Source: Bacteroidaceae bacterium
GTDB lineage: Bacteria > Bacteroidota > Bacteroidia > Bacteroidales > Bacteroidaceae
Length of the DNA: 35,154 bases
NCBI GenBank assembly: GCA_017560945.1
Contig: JAFZDY010000040.1
Coordinates: 1 to 35,154 of the forward strand
Direction of reading: 5' to 3'
The notes beneath the pieces are model-generated. The model was not told where the DNA came from. It did no database searches and saw only the letters and a program-made list of their open reading frames with translations. A program made the position numbers and the translations under genes. Of the stretch, positions 7,674 through 16,386 are shown one piece after another. Positions within the stretch are counted from its first letter, which is position 1, and every line of letters begins with the position of its first letter.

Positions 7674-9872
7674 TCACGATAGCACCACTCGGTCTCCGGC
7701 ACGCTTGGCAATCATGCGTTGCACCTCTGACAGGTCCTTGTATCGTTTCATGATGTCCATGTAACGGGTGGCATCGGTCACCACACTACGATCCTGCAAG
7801 GCAGTGAGCATCTGCTTGAGTTCGTCCTCCACAATGGAGAGTTTCAAGTCGGTAAGCAGATGGGGTACCAGTTCGTGAAGACGTTCCTCATCGGGGACAA
7901 TCTTCTGCGAGCGAGAGTGATATTTACTCAGCTGATAGCGTTCACTACAAAGGTCGGCTGCCAAACGGGCAATCTCAGGATCGGGGTGAGAGAAGAAGTA
8001 ACGCGACACGGAGAAGTCCTGCTGGTGAACTCGCTCGGCCACCTCGGTTAACATACGGCGGTGCATGGCATCCTGCAACTCCAGTCCATCGATAGCAAGG
8101 TCGGCAACGACGTGCTCGATGACGGTCACATTGCGACAATTGCCCTCGTCGTCCTCCTCGGCATACATCACCCGTTCACCATAACGCACCACCTGTTGCA
8201 TCAGTAGTACCTCCTTATCGTGGTAGGCCTTCTTCCTCTTGTTGAAGGTGGGGACAAAGGATGAGTAGTCGACCTGTTCTGAGGGACCATCGCCCTGTGA
8301 ACCTTCCCAAGGATGAGGAGCAGTGTGTTCAGCAATGACACTCACCCCATTTTCGTCAGAAGGGAATGGGGCAGACACTGGGATGGAGTACTCACCGCCG
8401 TTTTCATCCATAGGCGGAGGGGGTACATCCAGTCCTTCCATGGGTGGAGCAGAAACCTGATTGCCCAACAATTCCACAGGTACTCCCCCATCGAGGGAGT
8501 TGGAAAGGGCTTTTGCCTCCTCGCGTTGGCGTTGTTTCTCGGCAGCAGCCAGTTTTTCCTCCTTGCTCTTCTTCATCAGTTTGTTCACCTCCTGTACCAG
8601 TAGTTTTTCCTCTATCTGGAGCAATTGGCTACACTCGCGGATGTAGACCGAACGTACTATGTTCTCGGGGATGACGGAGATGCTGCGCACAATGTCGCCG
8701 ATGAGTCCGGCCCGTTTGATGGGGTCGTTACCCACCTCTTCGAGCAAAAGATTGGTCTTGAAACGGATAAAATCAACTTCGTGGGAGTTGATGTATGCTT
8801 TATAGTCAGTAGCATTGTGCTTGCGGGCAAAGCTATCGGGGTCTTCGCCATCGGGCAGGAGCACCACCTTGATGTTCATACCCTCCTCGAGCAGCATGTC
8901 TATGCCTCGGATGGAGGCCTTGATGCCGGCTCCGTCACCATCGTAAAGCACAGTAATGTTGTCGGTAAAGCGATGGATAAGGCGTATCTGTCCCTGTGTC
9001 AATGAGGTTCCCGACGATGCCACCACATTCTCGATGCCAGATTGATGCATCGAGATTACATCTGTATAACCTTCAACAAGGAAGCAACGATCGTCTCTGA
9101 CAATGGCCTGCTTGGCAAAGTAAATACCATAGAGCTCATTGCTTTTGTGATAGATTTCCGATTCGGGAGAGTTCACATACTTGGCCACCTTCCCATCGGT
9201 CTTCAATACACGACCTCCGAAAGCTATAACCTTACCACTGAGTGTGTGCACCGGAAACATGACACGTCCCCAAAAACGGTCGCGCAACTGACCATCGTTG
9301 TCTCGACGATAACAGAGTCCTGTTTTCTCCAGAAACTCGGGCTTGTATCCCTTCCGCATAGCCTCCTTGAAGAGTGCATCGCGCTCATTCAGACTATACC
9401 CTAACTGAAACTTACGAATGATATCGTCGCGAAAACCACGCTGACGGAAGTAGGCAAGACCTATGCTCTGCCCATCCACATGATTGTGCAACAGATCTTG
9501 GAAATAGTTGTTGGCAAAGTCATTCACCACGAACATACTCTCGCGGGCATTTTGTGCCTGCTTCTCCTCGTTACTCAGTTCGCGTTCCTTGACCTCGATG
9601 TGATATTTGTTGGCCAGCCACTTCAACGCCTCGTAGTAGTTGAGTTGCTCGTGCTCCATGATGAAGTGCACCACATTTCCTCCCTTACCACAGGAGAAAC
9701 ATTTGCACAAACCCTTTGAAGGCGACACAACAAAAGAGGGTGTCTTCTCGTTATGGAAAGGACACAATCCCTTGTAGTTCACCCCCGCTCTCTTCAGCGT
9801 GACGAACTCCGACACTACATCCACTATTTGTGCAGCGTCTAATATTCGGTCTATGGTAGCCTGATCAATCAT
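7674..9872 (-). CDS. dnaG: DNA primase DnaG
   Basis: Synthesises RNA primers on the lagging-strand template at the replication fork, working with the replicative helicase DnaB. I place the start at the ATG 9870-9872 (MIDQATIDRILDAAQIVDVV), which is the usual DnaG N-terminus; the frame is open further upstream, but a promoter overlaps that extension. That gives 732 residues. Domains: CHC2 zinc finger with C37, H40, C58 and C61; catalytic core with TOPRIM motifs E267 (VEGYTD) and D311/D313 (YDGDGAG), then EDPDSF; a proline- and acid-rich linker at about residues 455-545; and a C-terminal helical domain expected to bind DnaB. The linker (for example DVPPPPMDENGG) looks low in complexity and unconserved. 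Single gene; no rpsU or rpoD macro-operon is visible around it. Confidence 0.97.
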   Translation of the reverse strand: MIDQATIDRILDAAQIVDVVSEFVTLKRAGVNYKGLCPFHNEKTPSFVVSPSKGLCKCFSCGKGGNVVHFIMEHEQLNYYEALKWLANKYHIEVKERELSNEEKQAQNARESMFVVNDFANNYFQDLLHNHVDGQSIGLAYFRQRGFRDDIIRKFQLGYSLNERDALFKEAMRKGYKPEFLEKTGLCYRRDNDGQLRDRFWGRVMFPVHTLSGKVIAFGGRVLKTDGKVAKYVNSPESEIYHKSNELYGIYFAKQAIVRDDRCFLVEGYTDVISMHQSGIENVVASSGTSLTQGQIRLIHRFTDNITVLYDGDGAGIKASIRGIDMLLEEGMNIKVVLLPDGEDPDSFARKHNATDYKAYINSHEVDFIRFKTNLLLEEVGNDPIKRAGLIGDIVRSISVIPENIVRSVYIRECSQLLQIEEKLLVQEVNKLMKKSKEEKLAAAEKQRQREEAKALSNSLDGGVPVELLGNQVSAPPMEGLDVPPPPMDENGGEYSIPVSAPFPSDENGVSVIAEHTAPHPWEGSQGDGPSEQVDYSSFVPTFNKRKKAYHDKEVLLMQQVVRYGERVMYAEEDDEGNCRNVTVIEHVVADLAIDGLELQDAMHRRMLTEVAERVHQQDFSVSRYFFSHPDPEIARLAADLCSERYQLSKYHSRSQKIVPDEERLHELVPHLLTDLKLSIVEDELKQMLTALQDRSVVTDATRYMDIMKRYKDLSEVQRMIAKRAGDRVVLS

Positions 9873-9881
9873 TTCTGGGTA

Positions 9882-9913
9882 CAAAAATACTCCTTTTCTT
9901 TTTAAGGAACAAA
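9882..9913 (-). promoter_or_regulatory. Bacteroidota-type promoter for dnaG
   Basis: On the minus strand TTTG (9910-9913) is followed after exactly 20 bases by TATTTTTG (9882-9889), matching the TTTG/TAnnTTTG pattern of the Bacteroidota primary sigma factor. Initiation 5-7 bases further on would fall at about 9875-9877, only a few bases before the dnaG start codon. Confidence 0.75.
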
Positions 9914-10051
9914 TTATTGACAGAATAAAAGCACCCACAAGTTTTTCTGGATGATGGAAGGAGGGGACTGAACAATCCTCTACCCAACTTTGTTGCATGA
10001 GATGGCAAGGAAACTTATCGAACAAGAGTATAAACATCTAAAAAAACAGAT

Positions 10052-10957
10052 ATGGAAAAGAAAATAGTGGTAATTGGTAGTTGCAATACCGACATGGTAA
10101 TCAATATGGAGCGTCTACCCCTGCCGGGAGAAACACTCATCGGAGGAAAATTCTTTATGAACCCTGGAGGAAAGGGCGCTAACCAAGCTGTTGCTGCGGC
10201 ACGACTGGGTGGAAAAGTAGAGTTCATAGCCAAGACAGGAAACGACCCCTTTGGAAAACGGGCTATCGAACAATACAAAGCCGAAGGAATTGATACAAAA
10301 TATATCCTAACTGACGAGGCGCAACCCTCGGGTGTAGCACTCATCATGGTGGATGCACATGGCGAAAATTGTATAGCCGTAGCTTCAGGAGCCAACGCAC
10401 AACTGCTTCCTGCTGACATTGACCATGCGAAGGAGGTATTAGAGGAAAGTGAAATCATACTGATGCAATTGGAGACACCGATGGAAACCATTGAGCATGC
10501 TGCTCGAATGGGCAAAGAGAGGGGTAAGAAGGTGATACTGAACCCCGCACCTGCTCGTGCATTGCCAGAGAAGTTACTCAAGTGCCTGTATATGCTCATA
10601 GCCAATGAAACAGAGGCTGAATTCATCTCAGGAACACAGATTACTGACTTGGATAGTGTGGCACGTGCCGCAGACATCATCACAGACAAAGGAGTGGAGA
10701 ACGTTGTCATCACCCTTGGCTCAAAAGGTGCATTCATAAAGGAGAAGGGCAATTACCACCAAGTACCTGCCATCAAGGTAAAAGCGGTGGATGCTACGGC
10801 CGCTGGAGACACCTTCTGCGGTGCTGTTTGCGTAGCACTTTCCGAAGGGAAGAGCATCACAGAAGCAGTAGAGTTTGCCAACCGATGTGCCGCGGTGACG
10901 GTTACACGAATGGGAGCACAGGCTTCATTGCCGAGAAGAAAGGAGGTAAACTTTTGA
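10052..10957 (+). CDS. rbsK: Ribokinase (PfkB family)
   Basis: Phosphorylates D-ribose to ribose 5-phosphate with ATP in the cytoplasm, feeding the pentose phosphate and nucleotide pathways. At 301 residues it has the usual ribokinase length. Visible motifs: N-terminal VIGSCNTDMVINMERLPLPG, the sugar-binding glycine motif NPGGKGANQAVAAARLGG (G39-N44), NPAPARALP, and the C-terminal PfkB signature DATAAGDTF with D253 as the expected catalytic base. Start ATG at 10052. The next gene, 105 bases downstream on the same strand, encodes a sugar permease, which supports a ribose or nucleoside-sugar uptake unit. Other PfkB sugars cannot be fully excluded, but the match to ribokinase is close. Confidence 0.92.
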   Translation: MEKKIVVIGSCNTDMVINMERLPLPGETLIGGKFFMNPGGKGANQAVAAARLGGKVEFIAKTGNDPFGKRAIEQYKAEGIDTKYILTDEAQPSGVALIMVDAHGENCIAVASGANAQLLPADIDHAKEVLEESEIILMQLETPMETIEHAARMGKERGKKVILNPAPARALPEKLLKCLYMLIANETEAEFISGTQITDLDSVARAADIITDKGVENVVITLGSKGAFIKEKGNYHQVPAIKVKAVDATAAGDTFCGAVCVALSEGKSITEAVEFANRCAAVTVTRMGAQASLPRRKEVNF

Positions 10958-10992
10958 GTTCAAGGTTCAAAAATCAAGGTTCAAGGTTAATT
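10958..10992. repeat. Short heptad repeat (GTTCAAG family)
   Basis: Starting right after the ribokinase stop codon, five 7-bp units follow without gap: GTTCAAG, GTTCAAA, AATCAAG, GTTCAAG, GTTAATT (last one decayed). It belongs to the same sequence family as the heptads at 7476-7503. Confidence 0.8.
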
Positions 10993-11062
10993 CTTTAGAG
11001 TCAGATGACACGGATTTATTTTATTCACTAGTAACTTGTCACCAATTTTAATTTAAATAACT

Positions 11063-12070
11063 ATGTTTATTGTTAACAATTATCTGTTAGCCGTCATCCT
11101 CTGCTTTGTGACAATGCTTTGCTGGGGATCGTGGGCCAACACACAGAAACTGGCCGGAAAGACCTGGCGTTACGAACTCTTCTATTGGGACTATGTCATC
11201 GGTATCCTATTATTTTCCATTGTACTAGGACTCACCCTTGGAAGCACAGGTGAGATGGGACGTAGTTTCCTCACTGATTTGGGACAGATTACATCGGAAA
11301 ACTACGTGAGTGCCCTCATTGGAGGAGCCGTATTCAACCTTGGTAACATACTGCTCTCTGCAGCCATCTCCATGGCAGGCATGACAGTAGCTTTCCCCTT
11401 AGGTGTAGGCATTGCACTGGTGCTGGGTGTCATCGTCAATTACATAGGAGCGCCAAAAGGTGACCCCATGATTCTGTTCCTCGGTGTAGCCTTGGTAGTG
11501 GTTGCCATCATCCTAAATGCCGTGGCTTCGGGAAAGATGCACAAGGGAAGTAACGCAAGTACCAGTAAAAAGGGTGCGGTGGTTGCCATCATTGCTGGTG
11601 TGTTGATGGCCTTCTTCTATCGCTTTGTAGCATCTGCGATGGATCTCGACAACTTCGAGTCACCTACCCCAGGCATGGCCACTCCCTACTCGGCTTTCTT
11701 CATATTCTCGGTGGGAATATTCCTGAGTAACTTCATCTTTAACACCATCATCATGCGCAGACCCTTCGTGGGTAAACCAGTGACCTACAGAGAGTACTTC
11801 CGTGGCCATATGAGTACACACATGGTGGGCGTACTGGGAGGCATCATCTGGGGATTGGGTACGGCACTCAGTTACATTGCCGCAGGTAAGGCAGGAGCGG
11901 CCATCTCCTATGCACTTGGACAAGGTGCTCCTATGGTAGCAGCATTGTGGGGCATCTTCATCTGGAAGGAATTCAAGGGAGCCTCGCGCACAGTAGACTA
12001 TTTGTTGGCTCTGATGTTTGTATTCTTCATTTCAGGTTTGGGAGCTATTATTATATCGGGTGCAAATTAG
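11063..12070 (+). CDS. GRP/RhaT-type sugar permease (drug/metabolite transporter superfamily)
   Basis: A 335-residue inner-membrane protein with about ten hydrophobic helices, starting MFIVNNYLLAVILCFVTMLCWGSWANTQKL. The early CWGSWANTQKL motif and the glycine-rich helices (AFPLGVGIALVLGVIVNYIG; GGIIWGLGTALSYIAAGKAG) are typical of the glucose/ribose/rhamnose transporter branch of the DMT superfamily. It lies just behind ribokinase, so ribose import is the best guess; rhamnose or glucose cannot be ruled out from sequence. A charged cytoplasmic stretch (SGKMHKGSNASTSKKG) at about residues 157-172 separates the two five-helix halves. No terminator separates it from rbsK, so co-transcription is likely. 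Confidence 0.85.
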   Translation: MFIVNNYLLAVILCFVTMLCWGSWANTQKLAGKTWRYELFYWDYVIGILLFSIVLGLTLGSTGEMGRSFLTDLGQITSENYVSALIGGAVFNLGNILLSAAISMAGMTVAFPLGVGIALVLGVIVNYIGAPKGDPMILFLGVALVVVAIILNAVASGKMHKGSNASTSKKGAVVAIIAGVLMAFFYRFVASAMDLDNFESPTPGMATPYSAFFIFSVGIFLSNFIFNTIIMRRPFVGKPVTYREYFRGHMSTHMVGVLGGIIWGLGTALSYIAAGKAGAAISYALGQGAPMVAALWGIFIWKEFKGASRTVDYLLALMFVFFISGLGAIIISGAN

Positions 12071-12133
12071 AAGAAAAACGTGTAAAGTGCAAAATCCACA
12101 CCTACAATAAACTTCTATCTCAAGAAATTTTAC

Positions 12134-12141
12134 TACTTTCG
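12134..12141 (+). promoter_or_regulatory. Possible -7 promoter element upstream of MATE gene
   Basis: TACTTTCG, one base off the TAnnTTTG -7 element of Bacteroidota, lies 24 bases before the MATE start codon. No clear TTG -33 box is seen at the right spacing, so this is tentative. Confidence 0.35.
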
Positions 12142-12164
12142 CGGCCGATTTAAGAAAGTAGTAT

Positions 12165-13502
12165 ATGCGTTATGGTAATTTGAGCCGCCAATTGACCGCA
12201 TTGGCCGGCCCTATTTTTGTGGAAACCCTGCTCGTGATGATGCTGGGTGCTGTAGATACATTCATGCTCAGCCGATACTCTGACAACAGTGTAGCGGCCG
12301 TGGGTGTGGTGAATCAATTGATGAACCTGGTGTTCCTCCTTTTCGAAGTAATTTCATTGGGAACCTCCATATTGTGTGCTCAGTACATTGGAGCCGGCAA
12401 GAGGGACAAGGTGATTCAGGTGGTAGGCACATCGATACTTTTCAATTTCCTCTTTGGAATAGCAATCAGCGTAGGACTCTACTTCCTGGCCGAAGATGTA
12501 TTGTTATTGATGGGACTTAGGCCCGATCTGATGTCAGACGGACTCCCATACATGTTGATAGTGGGTGGATTCTCATTCCTTCAAGCACTTTCGCTCTCAC
12601 TCTCGGCTTCACTCCGAAGTGCCGACAAAGCCAAATACCCCATGTACGTGGCCATGGTGGTGAACGTACTCAACATCATCGGAAACTATACACTCATCTT
12701 CGGTAAGTTCGGCATGCCTGCCCTCGGTGTAGAGGGAGCGGCCATCTCCACCTCCATCTGCCGACTTGTATCCGTTGTCGTCCTTTTCGTTATCCTTTTC
12801 AAGAAACATATCCCTTCCTTCCCGAAGGAACTGTTCACCCCCTTCCCCTGGGTGGAGTTGAAGAACCTCCTGAAGATAGGTATCCCCTCTGCCGGAGAGC
12901 ATATGTCGTATAGTCTTTCGCAGATTGTCATCACCTACTTCATCAACCTCATCAGCAATCAGGCGCTTGCCACACGCAGTTATGTGACCAACATCGTGAT
13001 GTTCACCTTCATCTTTGCCCTCTCCATTGCTCAAGGAGGAGCCATCCTGATCGGGCACTTGGTAGGAATGAAGAAGATACAAGCAGCATACACCATAGGC
13101 AAACGCATCATGCGACTGGGAGTGACCATGTCGGTCAGCCTCTCTCTGCTGACCGCCATCTTTGGCAAACAAATTCTCTCTATCCTGACATCCGACCCAT
13201 GGATCATCGCTACCGGCGCATCGCTACTGTGGGTAGAGGTGCTGCTCGAACACGGTCGCGCCCTCAACTTCTTTGGTGTGAATGCCCTCAGAAGCACAGG
13301 CGACATCTACTTCCCCGTGAACGTAGGCATCATCGTCATGTGGACTGTACAGGTCATCGGAAGTTACGTCCTTGGCATCAGCATGGGTTGGGGACTCGTA
13401 GCCATGTGGGCAGTATTTGCTCTCGACGAAAACATCCGCGGTTTCATCTTTGTTCGCCGTTGGAACAGTTTCAAGTGGGCGAAAAAGGGATTTGTAAAGT
13501 AA
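12165..13502 (+). CDS. MATE family efflux transporter
   Basis: A 445-residue integral membrane protein with the twelve-helix, two-lobe pattern of MATE (multidrug and toxin extrusion) exporters, which use Na+ or H+ gradients to export cationic compounds or other metabolites. The N-terminal segment LAGPIFVETLLVMMLGAVDTFMLSRYSDNSVAAVGVVNQL contains the PxxxE and D/T positions usual for the family, and the second lobe begins near residue 235 (NLLKIGIPSAGEHMSYSLSQI). Start ATG at 12165. It follows the sugar permease by about 95 bases with a possible own promoter and is closed by an intrinsic terminator. The substrate cannot be inferred. Confidence 0.93.
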   Translation: MRYGNLSRQLTALAGPIFVETLLVMMLGAVDTFMLSRYSDNSVAAVGVVNQLMNLVFLLFEVISLGTSILCAQYIGAGKRDKVIQVVGTSILFNFLFGIAISVGLYFLAEDVLLLMGLRPDLMSDGLPYMLIVGGFSFLQALSLSLSASLRSADKAKYPMYVAMVVNVLNIIGNYTLIFGKFGMPALGVEGAAISTSICRLVSVVVLFVILFKKHIPSFPKELFTPFPWVELKNLLKIGIPSAGEHMSYSLSQIVITYFINLISNQALATRSYVTNIVMFTFIFALSIAQGGAILIGHLVGMKKIQAAYTIGKRIMRLGVTMSVSLSLLTAIFGKQILSILTSDPWIIATGASLLWVEVLLEHGRALNFFGVNALRSTGDIYFPVNVGIIVMWTVQVIGSYVLGISMGWGLVAMWAVFALDENIRGFIFVRRWNSFKWAKKGFVK

Positions 13503-13545
13503 CTACATCCCACACTTTCACAAAGAAAACAATTCTTCCTGATAC

Positions 13546-13578
13546 AAGAGGGGGCAAGCATGCCCTCTCTTTTTTTTA
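13546..13578 (+). terminator. Intrinsic terminator after MATE gene
   Basis: A GC-rich hairpin (AAGAGGGGGCA, loop AGCA, TGCCCTCT, with a two-G bulge) is followed by eight T residues, 45 bases after the MATE stop codon. Confidence 0.8.
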
Positions 13579-13642
13579 TTTCTAACGTATATCTTCCACC
13601 CTTAACAATGCTGTGCGATATAAAAAAAGTTACACAAAACTA

Positions 13643-13672
13643 TTGAAGTTCGGATTTAAAAACTTATATTTG
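13643..13672 (+). promoter_or_regulatory. Bacteroidota-type promoter for the GH9 gene
   Basis: TTG at 13643-13645 and TATATTTG at 13665-13672 are separated by 19 bases, matching the Bacteroidota consensus. Initiation near 13678 would leave a leader of about 95 bases before the GH9 start codon. Confidence 0.65.
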
Positions 13673-13774
13673 CCACAATTATTTATACTTCGCATAGGTA
13701 AAACGTCATAACAAAGCACAAAGAGACGATAATATTCAGAAAAGCGAGAATTACAACCTAAAACCAATAAACAA

Positions 13775-16312
13775 ATGAGAATTACTAAAATGAAAAAAGC
13801 ATCGTTGCTTACGCTACTGATGGCAACAAGCCTCAGCTGTACACAACAACAGCAGAACTTGAAACTGAACGATCGCGAGTATTTTGAAAAACAGGGTGTG
13901 AATGTGCTGGTATTCAGCAATAGTTTTAACGGTGGATTCAATGACGAGAAGAATTCGGGTATCGAAATCATTCACCACGGTGTACGCACCGTACAGGGTG
14001 GTGCCGTACGATTGAACAACACCCCCGAGCAGTGGGACTTGGTACCAAAGATGACCAGTCGTACCGTAGACCACGAGCGCGGAACTATCGAAGTGAAGAT
14101 GCGCTATGACGAATACGATTTCGACAGCCGTGTGGTAGTAACAGCCAAAGGGGAGGCTGTGGAGATTGCCGTGTGGCTTGACAAGGCTGTACCCGAAGAA
14201 TTGGTAGGAAAGGCCGGATTCAACTTGGAGTTCCTTCCTTCACAATATTGGCTGAAGACCTTTACGGTAGATGGCAGATTGGGACGATTCCCCCGTTACG
14301 CCACCAGTCAGACTGTGACACGTCCCAATGACGAGAAACCTCTTCAGTTCAAGGGATTCAAGACCTATGACGACCGTGGTACCGACCGCTTTGTAGATCC
14401 TCTACCCATTGAGACTGGACATAACTTCACCATGGCATCCGACACGCCAGAACGCTTGATTCGTATCAGCAGCGAGGATGCTGAACTGCAATTGTATGAT
14501 GGACGTATGCTGGCACAGAACGGATGGTTTGTACTCCGTAGCATATTACCCGAAGGAAAGACCGGGCAAGTGGTTACATGGACTGTAGAACCGCATGCTA
14601 TCCCCAATTGGATTCGTGAACCGAACATTGGATTCTCGCAAGTGGGCTATCAACCGGACCAACCTAAGGTAGCAATCATCGAACTGGACAAGAACGACCG
14701 TCCACAATCAAAAGCCACCCTCATGCGCATTGGCGAGAATGGAAACACAGAGGAGGCGTATCGTGGCAACATCGAGAAGTGGGGAACATACTTCAAGTAC
14801 AACTACGTAAAGTTCGACTTCTCATCGGTAAAGCAACCGGGAGTTTATTACATTCAATATGGTGACACAAAGACCAATAACTTCCTCATCGATGAACACG
14901 TGTACGACAAGATTACCGATGCCACTACCGACGTGTGGGTTCCCATTCATATGAACCACATGGCTGTAACCGAAGGCTATCGTACATGGCATGGCGAACC
15001 CTTTAGAGAGGGTTATCTGCAAGCTCCCGAAAGTGACCACTTCGACCTGCACAGCCAAGGAAAGAGCACGGATACAAAGTATAAGCCATTGGAATTGATT
15101 CCAGGATTGAACGTAGGTGGATTCTTCGATGCAGGTGACTTCGACATCGAGACAGGATCAAACATCAACGTAGTTCAGAACTTCATCCGTACCTGGGAAC
15201 TCTTTAAGCCAATGCGAGATGAAACATTTGTAAGCCAATCGCAGCGTTATGTAGAACTGCACCGTCCGGATGGAATACCCGATGTATTGCAGTTCATCGA
15301 GCACGGTACACTCAACCTCGTGGCACAGGCAGAGCAGATTGGTCACATGGCCTCAACGCTCTCCAACTCAGTGCTCGACAACTATCACCACCTGGGCGAT
15401 GCAGCCAGCATCACCGACGGTTTGCATTACGACCCTCGTCTGAAGCCATACGAAGTGTCGGCAGATGGCAAGTCAAGCGGTACACCCGATGATATGTGGG
15501 CATTCACTACCCGTAATGCAAGTCTTGACTTCCGTGCAGCCACCATGTTTGCTGCTGCCAGCCGTGCCTTACAGGGTTACAACGACGAGTTGGCACAACG
15601 CGCCCTCACTCAGTCAAAACGACTCATGAAGGAGGCTACCGAATTGATGTCAAACAACCGCCGCGGACAACGTGGAAACAGAGGAAACGACCTCGGCACC
15701 AATCTGCAACTCTATGCCGCCACACGCGAGCAGCAGTATCTTGACAACTTCAATGCTCAGATATGGACATCTCTCGACCGCAATGTGAACAACACCATCC
15801 AAACAGCTCTCGATGCCATCCCCTTCATGGATGAATCCTATAAGAACAGACTGCGCCCCTACGTAGAGAAGTATGCAGTGTATGTCGACAGCCTATGTTT
15901 CGAGAATCCTTATGGTCTTCCCATCGGATTGGGCAACTGGGCCGGAGGCGGACAGGTACTTAGTTTTGGTACCACAGTATGCTTTGCACACATCTATTTT
16001 CCAGACATCATCAAGCGTGACGTCATCTTCCGTGCGGCCGACTGGATCTATGGTTGTCACCCCTATCACAACTACTCCTTCGTAGCGGTAGTGGGAGCAG
16101 CCCGTCCCAAGGAGGTATTCTATGGCAACAACCGTGCCGACTTCTCCTTCATTCCTGGTAACGTCGCTCCAGGCTTGTTGTTCAGACGCCCCGACCACTT
16201 CGAGAACTACGACGACTGGCCTTTCTTGTGGGGACAGAACGAAGGTACCATTGCAGGAAACACACAATACATTATCTTCAGTTCGGCACTGAGAAGCATT
16301 GTTAACAAATAA
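13775..16312 (+). CDS. Glycoside hydrolase family 9 lipoprotein (cellulase/endoglucanase type)
   Basis: An 845-residue exported enzyme. The signal peptide ends in a lipobox (MATSLSC, Cys22), so it is predicted to be lipid-anchored, probably at the outer membrane. Residues ~30-280 form a region I do not recognise, rich in beta-strand-like segments. From ~283 (FSQVGYQPDQPKVAIIE) to ~375 there is the immunoglobulin-like domain typical in front of GH9 modules. The catalytic (alpha/alpha)6 domain follows, with the DAGD motif (D452/D455, catalytic base side) in GGFFDAGDFD and the C-terminal NE motif (E823, general acid) in GQNEGTIAGN. GH9 enzymes cleave beta-1,4-glucans by inversion; some act on other beta-glycans. 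A second in-frame ATG at 13790 is an equally good start. Own promoter upstream; shared terminator with the convergent DUF4380 gene. Confidence 0.9.
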   Translation: MRITKMKKASLLTLLMATSLSCTQQQQNLKLNDREYFEKQGVNVLVFSNSFNGGFNDEKNSGIEIIHHGVRTVQGGAVRLNNTPEQWDLVPKMTSRTVDHERGTIEVKMRYDEYDFDSRVVVTAKGEAVEIAVWLDKAVPEELVGKAGFNLEFLPSQYWLKTFTVDGRLGRFPRYATSQTVTRPNDEKPLQFKGFKTYDDRGTDRFVDPLPIETGHNFTMASDTPERLIRISSEDAELQLYDGRMLAQNGWFVLRSILPEGKTGQVVTWTVEPHAIPNWIREPNIGFSQVGYQPDQPKVAIIELDKNDRPQSKATLMRIGENGNTEEAYRGNIEKWGTYFKYNYVKFDFSSVKQPGVYYIQYGDTKTNNFLIDEHVYDKITDATTDVWVPIHMNHMAVTEGYRTWHGEPFREGYLQAPESDHFDLHSQGKSTDTKYKPLELIPGLNVGGFFDAGDFDIETGSNINVVQNFIRTWELFKPMRDETFVSQSQRYVELHRPDGIPDVLQFIEHGTLNLVAQAEQIGHMASTLSNSVLDNYHHLGDAASITDGLHYDPRLKPYEVSADGKSSGTPDDMWAFTTRNASLDFRAATMFAAASRALQGYNDELAQRALTQSKRLMKEATELMSNNRRGQRGNRGNDLGTNLQLYAATREQQYLDNFNAQIWTSLDRNVNNTIQTALDAIPFMDESYKNRLRPYVEKYAVYVDSLCFENPYGLPIGLGNWAGGGQVLSFGTTVCFAHIYFPDIIKRDVIFRAADWIYGCHPYHNYSFVAVVGAARPKEVFYGNNRADFSFIPGNVAPGLLFRRPDHFENYDDWPFLWGQNEGTIAGNTQYIIFSSALRSIVNK

Positions 16313-16334
16313 TGTGAGACAACTCACTTCTAAA

Positions 16335-16368
16335 AAAAGGCCGCCCCGATACATCGGGACGGCCTTTT
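16335..16368. terminator. Bidirectional terminator between GH9 and DUF4380 genes
   Basis: AAAAGGCCG and CGGCCTTTT form the outer stem; after one C/A mismatch CCCGAT pairs with ATCGGG around a two-base gap (AC; some pairs must open to form a loop). A-run on the left and T-run on the right suit both strands. It lies 23 bases after the GH9 stop and 18 bases after the end of the convergent gene. Confidence 0.88.
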
Positions 16369-16386
16369 CCATTATATATATCACTA

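Noticed and set aside
9873-10037. N-terminal extension of DnaG (start at 10037)
   Set aside because: The 55 extra residues do not resemble DnaG, and a well-spaced promoter (9882-9913) overlaps them. The conserved N-terminus begins at 9872.
12609-13172. 187-codon minus-strand open frame inside the MATE gene
   Set aside because: Low-complexity His/Asp/Gly-rich translation, antisense to a well-supported membrane protein gene; a shadow frame.
15893-16384. 163-codon minus-strand frame across the GH9 3' end
   Set aside because: Antisense to the conserved GH9 catalytic region and running over the terminator; no family resemblance.
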